This document shows, piece after piece, positions 10,011-21,550 of a stretch of DNA of 64,000 nucleotides. Both the position numbers and the translations under genes were made by a program. The DNA is from Bemisia tabaci (taxonomy: Eukaryota; Arthropoda; Insecta; Hemiptera; Aleyrodidae). The DNA is taken from NCBI RefSeq assembly GCF_918797505.1, contig NC_092801.1, positions 23,002,116 to 23,066,115 on the forward strand. Reading direction: 5' to 3'. Under the pieces are notes generated by a model that searched no databases, was not told the origin of the DNA, and saw only the letters and a program-made list of their open reading frames with translations. The number at the start of each line of letters is the position of its first letter. Within the stretch, counting starts at the first letter, position 1.

Positions 10011-10689
10011 GCTTATATGCTTTGGAGAAGTGTTGAGTAAAGACAACATATCTAACGTGATAGCAAAGAGAACCGTAAGTGCAGAAATGAGGTTTTGAGA
10101 GAACGGGCTCAGTAGCTTTGGAGCGGAAACTTTTTTCGAATGAAGCCTCCGTTTATTGTCAAATTGCCACCGATTATCCGAACGACTCTTAGAAATCGTT
10201 TGGATTATTTTGACTTGAACAGTCGTATTTCAATTATATAAAATGGATGTTATTCATATTCATGTTAGGCTAGTGTCAGGCAAGATAACGGTAAGTGCTA
10301 TCATCTGCATGCATTCGTGGTTGATTGCGTCTTGGACACACAACAAACACATTTTCAGGTTAGAAATTGGCAGAAGAGAGCGGCACTTAACTAGAAAGCA
10401 CTGTTTTTATTGGCTTTCTGGAGGAATGATGTCACTTACTGCTGTTTTGTCTGAAACTACGTCATTTTTTGCGAACATACGGCTTTCTCATATGTCTCGT
10501 TTTTATGCAATTTGCTGATGAATTTTGCTGTTTTAACTGTTTGGGTGATTTCATCTATAAGAGATCAGACGAATTTTGAAGGAAACTCGATTTCAAAAAT
10601 TTGACACTTACTGCTCTCCTCGCTGTCACGGCAGATATGTTGGAGACCCCCATACCAGCATAAACGCTTGATATCTAGATAACAACGGC
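10011..10689. other. Unassigned DNA
   Basis: Nothing recognised. A 91-codon plus-strand ORF at 10243-10518 shows no family resemblance. Confidence 0.4.
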
Positions 10690-10760
10690 AGGATACAACT
10701 ATTCGCGCTCGGAGGTTGTCCGTGTTGCGTGCATCAAAATTGAAGGCGTTTTGCTTTTTC
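10690..10760 (+). repeat. Repeat CC, copy 1
   Basis: ACAACTATTCGCGCTCGGAG, TGTCCGTGTTGCGT and AAAATTGAAGGCG recur in order at 48125-48200 and 49612-49740. The repeat has no clear ends. Confidence 0.5.
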
Positions 10761-10830
10761 TCTTCGCTGACCATGCGCTGCGTGACGATTGACGACAGTC
10801 CATCATGCTTTGTTGATTGTATTTCGTTAT

Positions 10831-10957
10831 TTGGACGTATATCTGCCAAACGGAACTATGTGCATTAAGACATGCGCCCTGAGACCCATGCGAATATATG
10901 CATACCAGGGCCCACGTCTTAATGCACATAGTTCCGTTTGGCAGAAATACGTCCATT
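10831..10957. mobile_element. Short foldback MITE T (S-type ends)
   Basis: Inverted ends TTGGACGTATATCTGCCAAA and TTTGGCAGAAATACGTCCA, continued by CGGAACTATGTGCATTAAGAC, enclose a loop of about 35 bp. Total length is 127 bp. The outer GGACGTATTTCTGCCAAAC motif is shared with family S (6658, 19080). Confidence 0.7.
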
Positions 10958-11511
10958 TGACGTAAGGGTCAGCCGTTGAATCTTATAATTCCGAATAAGG
11001 CATGTAAATTAGCAGAGAGTACTGAAATCCAACTAAATATTAAGCTTAAAATAAATTGTGCACCATGTGATTAGATCCGTGAAGTCCTCTCTTACATACA
11101 GCAACTAGTGAAAACAGAGAACGCATTTCAAAGATCTTGCATTTACAATCTCAGCGATGTAATTGAGTGAGCTAAGCATTAATTTTGGAAATCAACGCTA
11201 TTTCACGCCCAGTAGGCGGTGATTGTTATGTAACTTCTTCAGCGAAGGATCAAATGGACTGCATTTTGCAATTTGGAGCTATAAATTCTAACTCATCTGA
11301 AAAAACACTTATGTGCATTGCATATAGGGAAACTAATGGCACATACGTTGTTTTTAAACCGGGCCGAAATTTATAGTTCTTAACTGCAAAATGTAGTCCA
11401 AATGAAATTCCCCTGCTGATGATTGATAAAAGTTGGGATGATCCATTTACCCGGAGAGTTTTTGCAAATTAGGTTGTCATCATGATGCCCGCCGGAATTC
11501 CGAAATGGAAT
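10958..11511. other. Unassigned DNA
   Basis: Nothing recognised. The 63-codon ORF at 11185-11376 has no known motif. Confidence 0.4.
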
Positions 11512-12058
11512 GGACCACTAGACAAGGTACGAATTTCAGCATTCTGATACATGTTTCTTAACCGAAATTTCACGTAGAACACGATGCGCACAACGAAAAT
11601 TACCGAAATCAACTCCTTACGAAGATATTTAATGATTCTTGATGCGTGAATTCAAACCACCCGCTCATGAAAACTCAATATTCTACGTGATTCACATCGC
11701 GCGCTAAACGTTTTTCATGACAGCCTCTGCGATATAAAAATCTGGCAACCTCAATCCTAACGCTTTGGCTCAGTTATAGCAAATTGCTTATAGTTTGAAC
11801 AACACATGGCGGGAAAGGAACATTGCTCGATAAAGAAGATTGCAGAAATCGTTGTAGTTCGCGATTTGACTCACGTAGAGCTTTGAGTTTCTTGTCAGCG
11901 GGCAGTTCAAATTTCTCGTAACCAATTTGAAATAAAAACGTTAATATCTTCGTTAGGAGTTAGTTTCAGTAATTTTCGTTGCGCGAGTCGTGTTCTACGT
12001 GATATTCAGATTAAGAAACATGTATCAGAATCCATTAACTCGTACCTTGTCTTAGTCC
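11512..12058 (+). mobile_element. MITE family B, copy 2
   Basis: Left end GGACCACTAGACAAGGTACG, right end CGTACCTTGTCTTAGTCC, flanked by AT on both sides. It is about 547 bp, the same length as copy 1. The interior, including GATGCGCACAACGAAAATTAC and CGATTTGACTCACGTAGAGC, is collinear with copies at 5120 and 18296. Non-coding. Confidence 0.8.
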
Positions 12059-13402
12059 ATTAAAGATTTGCACTATGAGCCTCATCAATGGAGCCAAAAG
12101 TGTAATAATTCAGAAACTCTGAAAATATCACGATCTCCGTCGCTCAAACGGCAACTATGTTTAATAAAATTGAAGTAAAGAGGGAACAAGAATGAAAGTA
12201 ACCTACAGGGCGATGGGAAAAGGAGGGGAACAGTAACTTGCACTCCCTTCCCCCATTTCATGATTCGGTTTTATTTTTAAGCTCTACTCTCTATTTGAAA
12301 CCTCGAGACTGAGAGGAGCTTCAGATTTGTTTCATTTATATTCTTCCGACGAAATATTTTGTGCGGTGTTTTTCCTCAAGTCTCATCTCAGTTTCATGAT
12401 GGGAAAGTCTCTTTCTTGATTTTGAGCCGGGTCTAGCTTAAAGTGAGGAATCGTCTTCGATGAAAAAATGGAACAGGTTGGTTAAAATACTCAATTGACT
12501 TTTGCCGAAGTAGCACGGTTCAACGAAAATATTGAAATTAAATGACAATTTGATTTCAATAAGATTGTAATTTTTTCACCATTGAATTGCAATATTTTTA
12601 CATCATTTAGTCGATTTCGGCAGATTTTAAACAATCAACAAAATGAAGTCCATATGTCAGAAATATAGAAAATATGCAATACAATGAAAAATTGTATTTC
12701 AATTTTGTTGCAATAATACGTTTCAATAAATGTGGCCCCTTTAAATAGGAGATAGGCAACATACACACCACTCAGTGGAATCGCAATACGTATGTTTACG
12801 GTGTGATTGCAATTTAATGCAATCTGTGCTACTTGGGTGAAGCTATGTTGAACCAATCGATACCGATACGTTCTCGCCAGTTTGATGTATCGAATACTAT
12901 CCATCAAGAATGAATCCCATACTTTTCCAATTAAGATACCGTATGAATTTTCAAAAACAATGGAGAAAAAAAATCGTACTTATTTCTAACAATGCAAGCA
13001 GGTTTATCATTTTAAAACTCTTCAGTTAGGAGGAGTTCTCAATCTGTTTCTTGTTACGGTGACCTGATTTGATATAACGATGGAATACGAGAACGCGAGA
13101 TGCCTTCGCGGAAACAGAGGCAAACAATTTCTCGCAAGATTAACTGTGCAGCACTGAAACACTGAAACCGGGAAGGTGAGGGCTGAAAAGAAACGCAGCT
13201 CTTTAAGTCACGACTTGACGAGCTTGTAAGAGGGGAAGGCTCATTAGTCTGGATGAGGAATTGTCCCGGAAAATGCATATTTTTCTGCCCGCGCACTGTG
13301 TTTACGCTTTGTATATTTTTCTCGTGTATTTGCTTCTTCATGTTAAATTGAACGGAGTTGCAGGAAGGCTCTTCGTGAGCTACGAGAGTGCGAAATATAC
13401 AT
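12059..13402. other. Unassigned DNA with one BB fragment
   Basis: Around 12850-12903 the sequence ACCAATCGATACCGATACG and GATGTATCGAATAC resembles repeat BB (52978, 58397) in inverse orientation. The rest shows no gene and no recognised repeat. The overlapping ORFs at 13054-13461 and 13261-13587 are antiparallel and without motifs. Confidence 0.4.
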
Positions 13403-14989
13403 TTGGATTGCATTTTGCAAAAAGGAACCAAGAGCATTCCAATGTTGCTAGGATTATGCAACTTACATTTTTTGCTCTGAAATTACTGGAATCGTGCAAA
13501 AAATTAAAGAGCTTGATGCAAAAACGGCTTTTTTCGCCCCCCCTCTGGAAGTTCTTCAGACTTTGTCTATTGATTACTCATACTTGAGCGCTTCTTTTCC
13601 CAAATTTTCAGACTCCCAAAAAATTTTGGGGGGGAGCTAGGGGGGGTGAAAGTCAAAACCTGTGAACCTCGATATCTCTAGAACAAAGAAAGATATCGAG
13701 GTCCGGTTTGGACAAAAAATCGTCTAAAATTGCATACTTTAAGATTCTAAAGGTCGAAATCCCGATATCACATTTTTAAGTTAACATATGTGCTTTTTTC
13801 CAGTTTTTAGGTCTAGAAAATTTCTTTTAAACGAAAAATTTACAAAGATCTCAATTTTTTATTTGAACCAAAACCAGTTTTTTAAATTGTTCGTCTTTTT
13901 CCGCATCCAACGAGTGGTCCATTAAGCTGGGGAACCAAACGGTTCCGGAGTTATGATCGATTGAAGTTTCCGCTCAACGCGCGCCGACCGATTTTCGCGC
14001 GCAAAAAAGTCGGATTTGACTGTTATTAGATCAGATTGAATGTTCAAACTGAGCAAAATGCTTTATTAGGGACTCTTGAGGGTCGCTGAGTTCAGAAATT
14101 ACAGATACTTCCAAATAATATACGTTTTTAAAATTACAGCTCCGCAGCGCTATTTTAGAGGCCCACTGAGCGCCGACCGGTCGCTCAGTGGTCCTGTCCG
14201 AAGCTGCAATTTTAAAAACGTGAATTTTTTGGAAGTATCGGTAATTTCTGAACTCATCGACCCTCAAGAGTCCCTAATAAAGCATTTTGCTCAGTTTGAA
14301 CATTCAATCTGATCTAATAACAGTCAAATCCGACTTTTTTGCGCGCGAAAATCGGTCGGCGCGCGTTGAGCGGAAACTTCAATCGATCATAACTCCGGAA
14401 CCGTTTGGTTCCCCAGCTTAATGGACCACTCGTTGGATGCGGAAAAAGACGAACAATTTAAAAAACTGGTTTTGGTTCAAATAAAAAATTGAGATCTTTG
14501 TAAATTTTTCGTTTAAAAGAAATTTTCTAGACCTAAAAACTGGAAAAAAGCACATATGTTGACTTAAAAATGTGATATCGGGATTTCGACCTTTAGAATC
14601 TTAAAGTATGCAATTTTAGACGATTTTTCGTCCAAACCGGACCTCGATATCTTTCTTTGTTCAAGAGATATCGAGGTTCACAGGTTTTGACTTTCACCCC
14701 CCCTAGCTCCCCCCCAAAATTTTTTGGGAGTCTGAAAATTTGGGAAAAGAAGCGCTCAAGTATGAGTAATCAATAGACAAAGTCTGAAGAACTTCCAGAG
14801 GGGGGGCGAAAAAAGCCGTTTTTGCATCAAGCTCTTTACACGGCAATTTGTGTCTTGAATTTACAGTTTATCGAGATTAAAGATCGAACTTGTTTAAATG
14901 ATTAATTTATATTTTCAGAGTAAAAAAAGTTGAACAATCCTAGCGACATTGGAATGCCCTTGGTTCCTTTTTGCAAAATGCAATCCATT
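13403..14989 (+). mobile_element. MITE family Q, split by a palindromic element
   Basis: Left end TTGGATTGCATTTTGCAAAA, right end GGTTCCTTTTTGCAAAATGC then AATCCA. The two halves are collinear with the uninterrupted copy at 15591-15851 and are separated by the palindrome at 13505-14838. About 12 bp of the Q interior appear to be missing at the junction. Confidence 0.75.
13505..14838. mobile_element. Palindrome P: 1.33-kb near-perfect foldback
   Basis: Ends are TAAAGAGCTTGATGC and its complement. The two arms of about 640-667 bp are nearly identical reverse complements about position 14171.5, with mismatches mainly in the central 60 bp (CTGAGCGCCGACCGGTCGCTCAG). Two antiparallel 78-codon ORFs (14031-14267 minus, 14076-14312 plus) are mirror readings of the arms. 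No transposase was recognised. The low arm divergence points to a recent origin or ongoing arm homogenisation. Confidence 0.8.
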
Positions 14990-15065
14990 TGTAACTAGGC
15001 GGACTGTTACATTACCGTAGTATGAATTTGCTGGAACGAGAAAAATAATTTACTTTTCTGCGAAG

Positions 15066-15265
15066 TACTGAAGAAAAAAACTCCGGCCGTGGTTGCCGTA
15101 CTCACGGGCAATATAGACATACTGTCCGCATTCCGGGCTCAGAGGCCGAAAGTTCCGGGCGTATCACCCGGAGCAATCGTAGCTACGGCTCTAGTGCCCG
15201 GAAGTTTCGGCCTCTGAACCCGGAATGGATGGTATGTCTACATAGCCCGTACTTTTTTCAGTGTA
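15066..15265. mobile_element. Foldback element U
   Basis: Outer ends TACTGAAGAAAAAAACTCCGG and GTACTTTTTTCAGTGTA are inverted. Inside, CATTCCGGGCTCAGAGGCCG is mirrored by CGGCCTCTGAACCCGGAATG around an AGCAATCGTAGCTACGG loop. About 200 bp, with no ORF. Confidence 0.7.
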
Positions 15266-15590
15266 TATTGTCCCTTCGACCGTCCACGCAGAAAAGGACC
15301 CTCGTCTACAAAACCTCAATATCAAGTTACTGGCAGAAAGATGCTCCGAAACACTTTTATTGACAAAAAATGCTCAAAACGTCGTTTCCTTCGCGGAAAA
15401 ACGTAACTTAATTTCAATGATATCAAATTTCCCATCGTGAGTTGCATATTAACAAGGAAAATCTTGGGCATTTCTAACTGAATATTTTACTTTATGTCAT
15501 GTCAATGATTTAATGTCATTTTTATTTCCTCGTTTAAATAACTGGTGGACTTTATTATATTAGTGATTTTACAACACCCTCTCCCACAAA
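15266..15590. other. Unassigned AT-rich DNA
   Basis: Nothing recognised. Confidence 0.45.
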
Positions 15591-15851
15591 TTGGATTGCA
15601 TTTTGCAAAAAGGAACCACTAGCATTGCAATGATGCTAAGATTGTGCAACTTCATCTTTTGCAATAAAATTGCGGAAATCGTGAAAAATAATGAAATTTA
15701 GATGGTAATTTTTGTCTTAAATTTACAGTTTTTAGCAAGTAAAAGAGAAACTATTAATGGATAATCGGGTTTTTCCTCCAAGACCAAAGAAGTTGCACAA
15801 TCTTAGCAACATTGCAATGCTAGTGGTTCCTTTTTGCAAAATGCAATCCAA
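15591..15851 (+). mobile_element. MITE family Q, complete copy
   Basis: TIRs of about 55-60 bp: TTGGATTGCATTTTGCAAAA on the left and TTTTGCAAAATGCAATCCAA on the right, each continuing through GGAACCACTAGCATTGCAAT. Length 261 bp, non-coding. This is the reference for the interrupted copy at 13403 and the halves at 1724 and 56819. Confidence 0.85.
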
Positions 15852-16562
15852 TAATCCGTCTGGATATTCCACCCATTAATTTGTCATCCTAAAAAAAAGA
15901 ACAAATAAATCAAATAAGAAAAGTAAATCACGTAACAATAGAAATTTCTTGACGCCACAATCGAGACATACAAGTTTGTCAACCTCCACCATAGACATGT
16001 AGAAGGAATCAACCATTCTATGCTTATGAACATTACACGTTTCTAAAACCACATTCACATGCCCCACCATCCACTATCTCGGTGGGGTTATTTTTCCCTC
16101 GGAAAAAACCCTCCTCTCTTGTGCGGTGACCCGAGAGTTCCAGACGGCCAGAGCGAGCAGATGTAATCAGCATCGGATACAAGTTAGAGAGGACATCGCG
16201 AGGGATGGGGGGGACGAAGACAAGCAGGGAGGGGGAGGCAGCGGATAATCCTGGGGGGGGGTGTGTAGGGGGAGCATCCGGCGCTACCCCTTTCATATTT
16301 ATTTCGCCCTCCGAGAGGGTCGGAATCAACACCGAGAGAAATGCAATTATCGTATCTCCCGACATGACGCGGAAGGAAGCCTTAATTTGTATACTTTCGC
16401 CGTTAATAAAGCGGTCCCGGTGCGACGGGTTTCAATAGGACGGAGATCAACCGCAAAATTGCGTTACGCTAATTCCGACCTCAGCCAGAGATCCCTGGTA
16501 ACATTTCGTCAAATGTGATTTCGTTCGCGGGGGAGAGAGATCATACAGGATGCTCCAGAGAA
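15852..16562. other. Unassigned DNA, G-rich in the middle
   Basis: 16200-16290 contains several G runs (GGATGGGGGGG, GGGGGGGGGTGTG). ORFs here are short and overlap on both strands without motifs. No gene is supported. Confidence 0.45.
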
Positions 16563-16815
16563 CTGCTGTGCTAAGGAAGAACGCCGTATGAACATTCGAG
16601 AGTTGCCAAATTTCCTTTGATAAAATGTTAATTTTTGAGGAAAATTATAAATATTTTTCCTTGATATTTTCAGGAACTTTAGACCAAAATACGAACAAAA
16701 TTCTCCGAAAAATTGGAAGAAAAATATTCACAAGTTTACCAGGAAATTCGAGTTTTATCAAAGGAAATTTGGTAACGCCTGAAGGTTCATACGGCGTTCT
16801 TTCTTAGTACGGCAG
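16563..16815 (+). mobile_element. MITE-A
   Basis: Left end CTGCTGTGCTAAGGAAGAAC, right end TTCTTTCTTAGTACGGCAG. Flanks AGAA and AGCA match at 3 of 4 bases. Uninterrupted, 253 bp. Confidence 0.8.
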
Positions 16816-17127
16816 AGCAACCGTATCAAGCTTTTTTCGCGGTTATTTCAGGTCGGACGAGGTCAAGAACCGCGGGAGAAGATCAAAGAGGAAACAAGAA
16901 CAGCGATTTGAATTGCGGGCCGAGTGACTCCCCTACTTTTACGAGTCGCCTCTGATTGGCTGATCCGCTTGGTGCCCATACTTTCTGGTTCATAACACGA
17001 GGTTCATTTTTCATCGAAAATATCCCGAAAGCATGGAAAAAATTTTGCGTCGCAGATTTCAGGAATCGATTTTCCAGATTTTTCTGAAGAGATTTACGGG
17101 TGATGCATGAGACTTCTTCCTCGAATA

Positions 17128-17420
17128 CACCGAGCACACGGAGAAAACAAGCACGGTTTTTCGACGGTTACCACGGTAATAATGTCACACGGGATTCCAC
17201 GGTAGTGGAACCGCGGATTTTGGTAATATTATTGATGAGCACAGTAGCATAACCATGCCCGTAAGAATATGTCTGTGCCCACAGTAATATTACGGTAAAC
17301 ACGGCCATATCACCGTGCTCATCGTTACAAGAATCAAAATCCACGGTTCTACTACCGTGGAATCCCGTGTTACATTACTACCGTTAGAACGGTAAAATAA
17401 CTGTGGTTTTTTTCTCGGTG
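17128..17420. mobile_element. Foldback element V
   Basis: Outer ends CACCGAGCACACGGAGAAAA and TTTTTTTCTCGGTG. Arms carry CACGGTTTTTCGACGGTTACC with ATTCCACGGTAGTGGAACCG and their complements, around a loop near 17275. 293 bp, non-coding. Confidence 0.7.
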
Positions 17421-18295
17421 CAGTTTTACCGGGAATTTTGTTTTTTCACCTTGAAATATGACACTTGGTGTCATGGGGGAAAAAAAATGAAAAAACCGAA
17501 TTCTGTTTCTCAACTTTAAATATGACCGAGAACTGGCATAAGAGCTTGGGAAAAAATGGGTAACCTTTTAGTAACCGGTCCCAAGGAATCTGAATTTGAC
17601 AGACCCTTGGCTTGCACTGGAGACAATTTTGTGGTGAAAACCCGTAGTTGTGTGTGATTCTTAGTGCCAAATCCAAGTTTACTCACCGGTAATTTATAAG
17701 TCACCTGTGAAATTTCACTTTCTATCTCAAGCTTTCACGCATATAAAGATCCACACTTACCACAGCCGTTACCGTATGAGTCCGAAACTCCTTCAATTTC
17801 CCGGGTATACCAAACGGCAACATGCATGCTCGAATAGTGGTATCATATGTGTTAAACGTGCACATTGAAGGATTATCGAGCGCGATTGATTCGTCGCGCC
17901 GTAAACTGGAAGAGCGCGTTAGTGAAACTGAGTGTTGCGATATTTCCTCCCTTAACGCATTTAATCTTGAGGAAGTAATGCATATTTTTCCTTGGAAATT
18001 TCAAGCACTCTCCATTGCTAATAAAATTCGCTGGACTCAAAGAAAGAAGCTCACTGATTCTCAAGAAAATTCGCATCTGAACAAGAGTGTTCGAATTTTC
18101 TCATGTTTTACTTTCGCACAACATAATTATTTCTTCAAGAAATGGTTATTAGAGGGTGAATGATGGGGACCACACTAAAGAACTGATAAAGTGGATGGTA
18201 TAGATAGCATCTGAACTTGTTCATTTCGTCCTATCTTTTTCATTGACATTCTATTGCTGCGACTGCTCCAGTATGGACTTACCAAAAACTACAAT
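17421..18295. other. Unassigned DNA
   Basis: Nothing recognised. The 113-codon plus-strand ORF at 17822-18163 has no known motif, and its central peptide resembles translations of the MITE interior (TATTTTTCCTTGGAAATTTCA). Confidence 0.4.
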
Positions 18296-18847
18296 GGACC
18301 ACTAGACAATGTACGAAGTTAAGCATTCTTATGCATGTATCCTGACCAAAATTTTACGTAAAACACGATTTACGCGACGTAAATTACTGAAATTAACTCC
18401 TAACTAAGATTTTTAATGTTTCTTGACGCGTGAATTCAAACCTCCCGCTCATGAAAACACAAGAGTCAACGTGAGTCAAATCACAAACTAAACGTTATTG
18501 TGGCGGTCTCTGCGATACGAAAATATGGCAACCTCGATCTTGACGTTTTGGCTCAGCTATAGCAGATTGTTTACACTTTGAACGATGAAGGGTGGGAAAG
18601 GAACAATGCTCGATTGAGAAGCCTGCCAAAACCGTTGTAGTGCGCGAGTTGACTCACGTAGAGTATTATGTTTCTTGCATGTGACTGGGAAATTCGAATT
18701 TCCCGTGACAAATGTAAAATTAAAATTTTAATATATTAGGTAGGAGTTGATTTCAGTGATTTTTGATGCAAGAATCGTGTTCAACGTGAAATTTTGGTCA
18801 AGAAACATGTATCAGAATGCTCAAATTCGCACCTTGTCTGGTGGTCC
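18296..18847 (+). mobile_element. MITE family B, copy 3
   Basis: Left end GGACCACTAGACAATGTACG, right end CACCTTGTCTGGTGGTCC, flanked by AT on each side. 552 bp and collinear with copies 1 and 2, with more substitutions. Confidence 0.8.
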
Positions 18848-19110
18848 ATTGGAATTCACTCAGCTAAACGGAACCAGAGATGGGTGGGAAAGATGAGGTG
18901 TGCTCGTTAGTCTACAGCCGTAAACTGAATGGGAATTATAAAGCGCCAGTGATGTCAGCATACCGCTGCCGCATATATAATCCCGCTTTTCCAATTCCTC
19001 GAAGGGAATCACACTCACTTTTACATTGTTTCTCATCCAGCTTTCTAGAGCACATCCCATCTTTCCCAGTCGTCTAAAGTTATTCCGCTTAGCAGAAATA
19101 CGTCCAATTA
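18848..19110 (-). mobile_element. MITE family S, diverged copy
   Basis: Contains AAACGGAACC and GATGGGTGGGAAAGATGAGG on the left and CCATCTTTCCCAGTCGTCTAAAG with GCAGAAATACGTCCA on the right, which are inverted ends. The interior corresponds to 6690-7020 in opposite orientation. Confidence 0.55.
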
Positions 19111-19827
19111 TAAAGAAACAATAGAATTAATTTGACGTATCAAGCAACAACAAATAAGTTAAAATCAATTGTGAACCAAAGTCATTATGCAACGGTAAAA
19201 TGAAAAGCACTTATTCAAGCAGAATAAAGGGTTCAATGAGTGAGTGTAAGTAAGTTTCCTTATGGCGTAACATTTTGCATTGAAAATCCTCCCTCAAAAG
19301 GATACTCAATAAGGATTAACTGCACAAAAATCACGTTTTGAACACAACCTTTTGTTGGTCCATATCGCACTGTTTCCAGAACCATATCCGCGGTCACATT
19401 TTTCTCAGCCGCTAGCTCTATTAGGTTTTTCCGGAGGAAGATTTAAGAAAATTTGATCTAAATCAACATACAATCTCGGAAAATTGCATGTATTTTTCTC
19501 GCCTACGTTAATCAATTTCAAGCATTTATGTTTACCATTTTTATTTAAGAGGAGAAAAATGCTTATACACATTGAATCAAACATGAGAGAGACTCAGAGC
19601 AGTTTGCGAAATTGTGTGTTTACTCAGTTTACGTCTCTTTTCATCTCACTCTGAGCAAACCTGGTTGTCATTGGCACGGAGAAAGTTCCCGCGGGCAAGG
19701 TATATTAGAAAATGCACGATATAAATTTGAAATTATCACCACTATACATCCTTCAAAGTTGTGCGATAAGGAGTGGCCTCATAGACAATTTGTATGTGTT
19801 CTACTTATATTATTTCCGCAAGTTATA
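19111..19827. other. Unassigned AT-rich DNA
   Basis: Nothing recognised. Confidence 0.4.
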
Positions 19828-20008
19828 CACTGAAAAAAAAAACAGGAAAGTCGTCACGACCAGGGGCTGGTTAAAAATGCGCCAATTACCTTGCGCGTGC
19901 AGGAGTTCCAATAAATATCAGGCTAGTTGTGTCCTCTACCGCGGTAGTTATCGTAACTACCGCCCAATAGCTAGCGTATTTTTAACCAGCCGTAAGTTGT
20001 GACGATAA
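19828..20008. repeat. Foldback Y
   Basis: GTCGTCACGACCAGGGGCTGG and a TTAAAAATGCG box on the left are mirrored by CGTATTTTTAACCAGCC and GTTGTGACGAT on the right. The loop holds a CTACCGCGGTAGTTATCG inverted motif. The outer end CACTGAAAAAAAAAA is seen only on the left. Confidence 0.55.
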
Positions 20009-20140
20009 TCTTATTTAATGCCGTGTATACTAGTATCTTATGTGCGACGGATTCTTTTTGAGATATTTTATGACTCAACTATCCACAAGACATTTCATCT
20101 GCTTTCTCGTCACGATAGCGTTGATCTGCGTTCATACACA

Positions 20141-20786
20141 CTACCGTGCTAAGAAAAAACGCTGTATGAACCTTCAGGCGTTGCCAAATTCCGATGGATA
20201 AAACAAGAATTTCTGGGTAAATTTATGAATACTCTTCGTCCAATTTTTCAGATAATGTTGTTCGCAATTTCACCTAAAGTTCCTGAAAATTTCAAGGAAA
20301 AATATTCATAACTTTCTTTGGAGTACTTTTATAGACAGAGTATGTACAACTCAATTTATATATAGCTCTTAGGGCTCAAAAGGGCGACAACATGAAAAAC
20401 GAAAGTGCCGCTGCCAACCTATACATTTGAAAAATTAATCAAAAGGGCCGACAGTGCATTGTAAACAATCGTCTTTAAAGATTAAGTCGTTTAAACTGAG
20501 AAAATGTATGCAAAATTAAAGTTTTATACGAGCTTTTATAATTTTTGAATAGTGCACCTACTCTCGGAGTTTAAAATCAGTACCACTGGATAATTCGAGT
20601 TCATGGGTTGACTGCCTTTTTGGGCCCTAAGAGCTACATGACCTGATCAAACCTAACCTCCAAATTTTCGATTTGTCCATGCTCTCCCTATTAAGGCATT
20701 CTAACTTTCCTCAAAAACGAACATTTTAACGAAGGAAATTTGGCAACTCTCGGATGTTCATACGATATTCTTCCTTAGCACGGCAG
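20141..20786 (+). mobile_element. MITE-A with CACA target duplication, interrupted by F
   Basis: Left end CTACCGTGCTAAGAAAAAAC, right end TTCTTCCTTAGCACGGCAG. Flanked by exact CACA at 20137-20140 and 20787-20790. The interior is split by a family F element at about 20363-20637. Confidence 0.8.
20363..20637 (+). mobile_element. MITE family F, copy 1
   Basis: Ends TAGCTCTTAGGGCTCAAAAGG and CTTTTTGGGCCCTAAGAGCTA are inverted. About 275 bp and non-coding. A second copy is at 51705-52190 and an end fragment at 46935-46985. Confidence 0.7.
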
Positions 20787-21196
20787 CACAGCTATGTACA
20801 ATAAAAACTTTGACACAACTTGGCGAATATTGATATTCCTGCGTAGCCTCTCCTTTCTTTGAAAAAAGGAGGGTAGGACACGTACGAGAACATAACATAA
20901 AGTTGGAACTGGAAAAAAAAGCTGCATGTTACATCGTGGGTCCGGGGCAAAAATCTGTCCGCCATTCTTATTCGAAACTCTGAAAATTTCGCTGAGTTTC
21001 ACGAGGTGGGCGGAGCTTATGAATGCTAAATAGCACTCACGATTTACTGCTGTGGCGATCGCAGTGAATGGAACACATTCCCCTCCGTCTGCGGGCATAA
21101 CTCATTTTGGTGTATTGTTCAAAATGTCAGCATGCGTTGCCAAATTGGTGACGAGACTACGAAGACACGTAGCTCAACGGCGGTGTTTAACAATTT
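20787..21196. other. Unassigned DNA
   Basis: Nothing recognised. The 107-codon minus ORF at 20775-21098 starts inside the MITE end and lacks motifs. Confidence 0.4.
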
Positions 21197-21245
21197 TCTC
21201 TTGAATTTTGGTTATTTTGTTGTTCATAAATTATTTCTGAATAGA
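21197..21245 (+). repeat. Left flanking repeat of the telomere-type block
   Basis: About 49 bp, including GGTTATTTTGTTG and AAATTATTTCTGAATA, recurs in the same orientation at about 21370-21418, immediately after the CCTAA block. Confidence 0.65.
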
Positions 21246-21366
21246 CCTGACCTAACATAACCTTACCTAACCTAACCTAACCTAACCTAACCTAACCTAA
21301 CCTGACCTAACCTAACCTAACCTAACCTAACCTGACCTAACCTAACCTAACATAACCTAACCTAAC
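21246..21366 (+). repeat. Interstitial telomere-type repeat (CCTAA)n
   Basis: About 24 units of CCTAA, the complement of the TTAGG telomere repeat of most insects, with occasional CCTGA, CATAA and CCTTA variants. The degenerate units and the internal position show an interstitial block and not a chromosome end. It is flanked on both sides by a directly repeated segment of about 49 bp. Confidence 0.85.
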
Positions 21367-21369
21367 AAA

Positions 21370-21418
21370 ATCCTCTTCAATTTTGATTATTTTGTTGCCT
21401 ACAAATTATTTCTGAATA
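21370..21418 (+). repeat. Right flanking repeat of the telomere-type block
   Basis: Direct repeat of 21197-21245 (GATTATTTTGTTG, AAATTATTTCTGAATA) with a few substitutions. Confidence 0.65.
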
Positions 21419-21550
21419 TATTATGACAGATCTACCCCTCCCAAAAGAGGCCCCTTTCAGAGAAATGCGGGGATGTCAATGACATACAACAACTTAGCTC
21501 AATCAGGGTGTCTCACAATTTTCCCTAAAACTCAATTTTTTGAGACGCCG

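Noticed and set aside
13054..13587. Antiparallel ORFs of 135 and 108 codons
   Set aside because: They overlap each other on opposite strands, run into the Q/P insertion and show no motif.
14031..14312. Pair of near-identical 78-codon ORFs on opposite strands
   Set aside because: They are mirror readings of the two arms of the 1.33-kb palindrome, not a gene pair.
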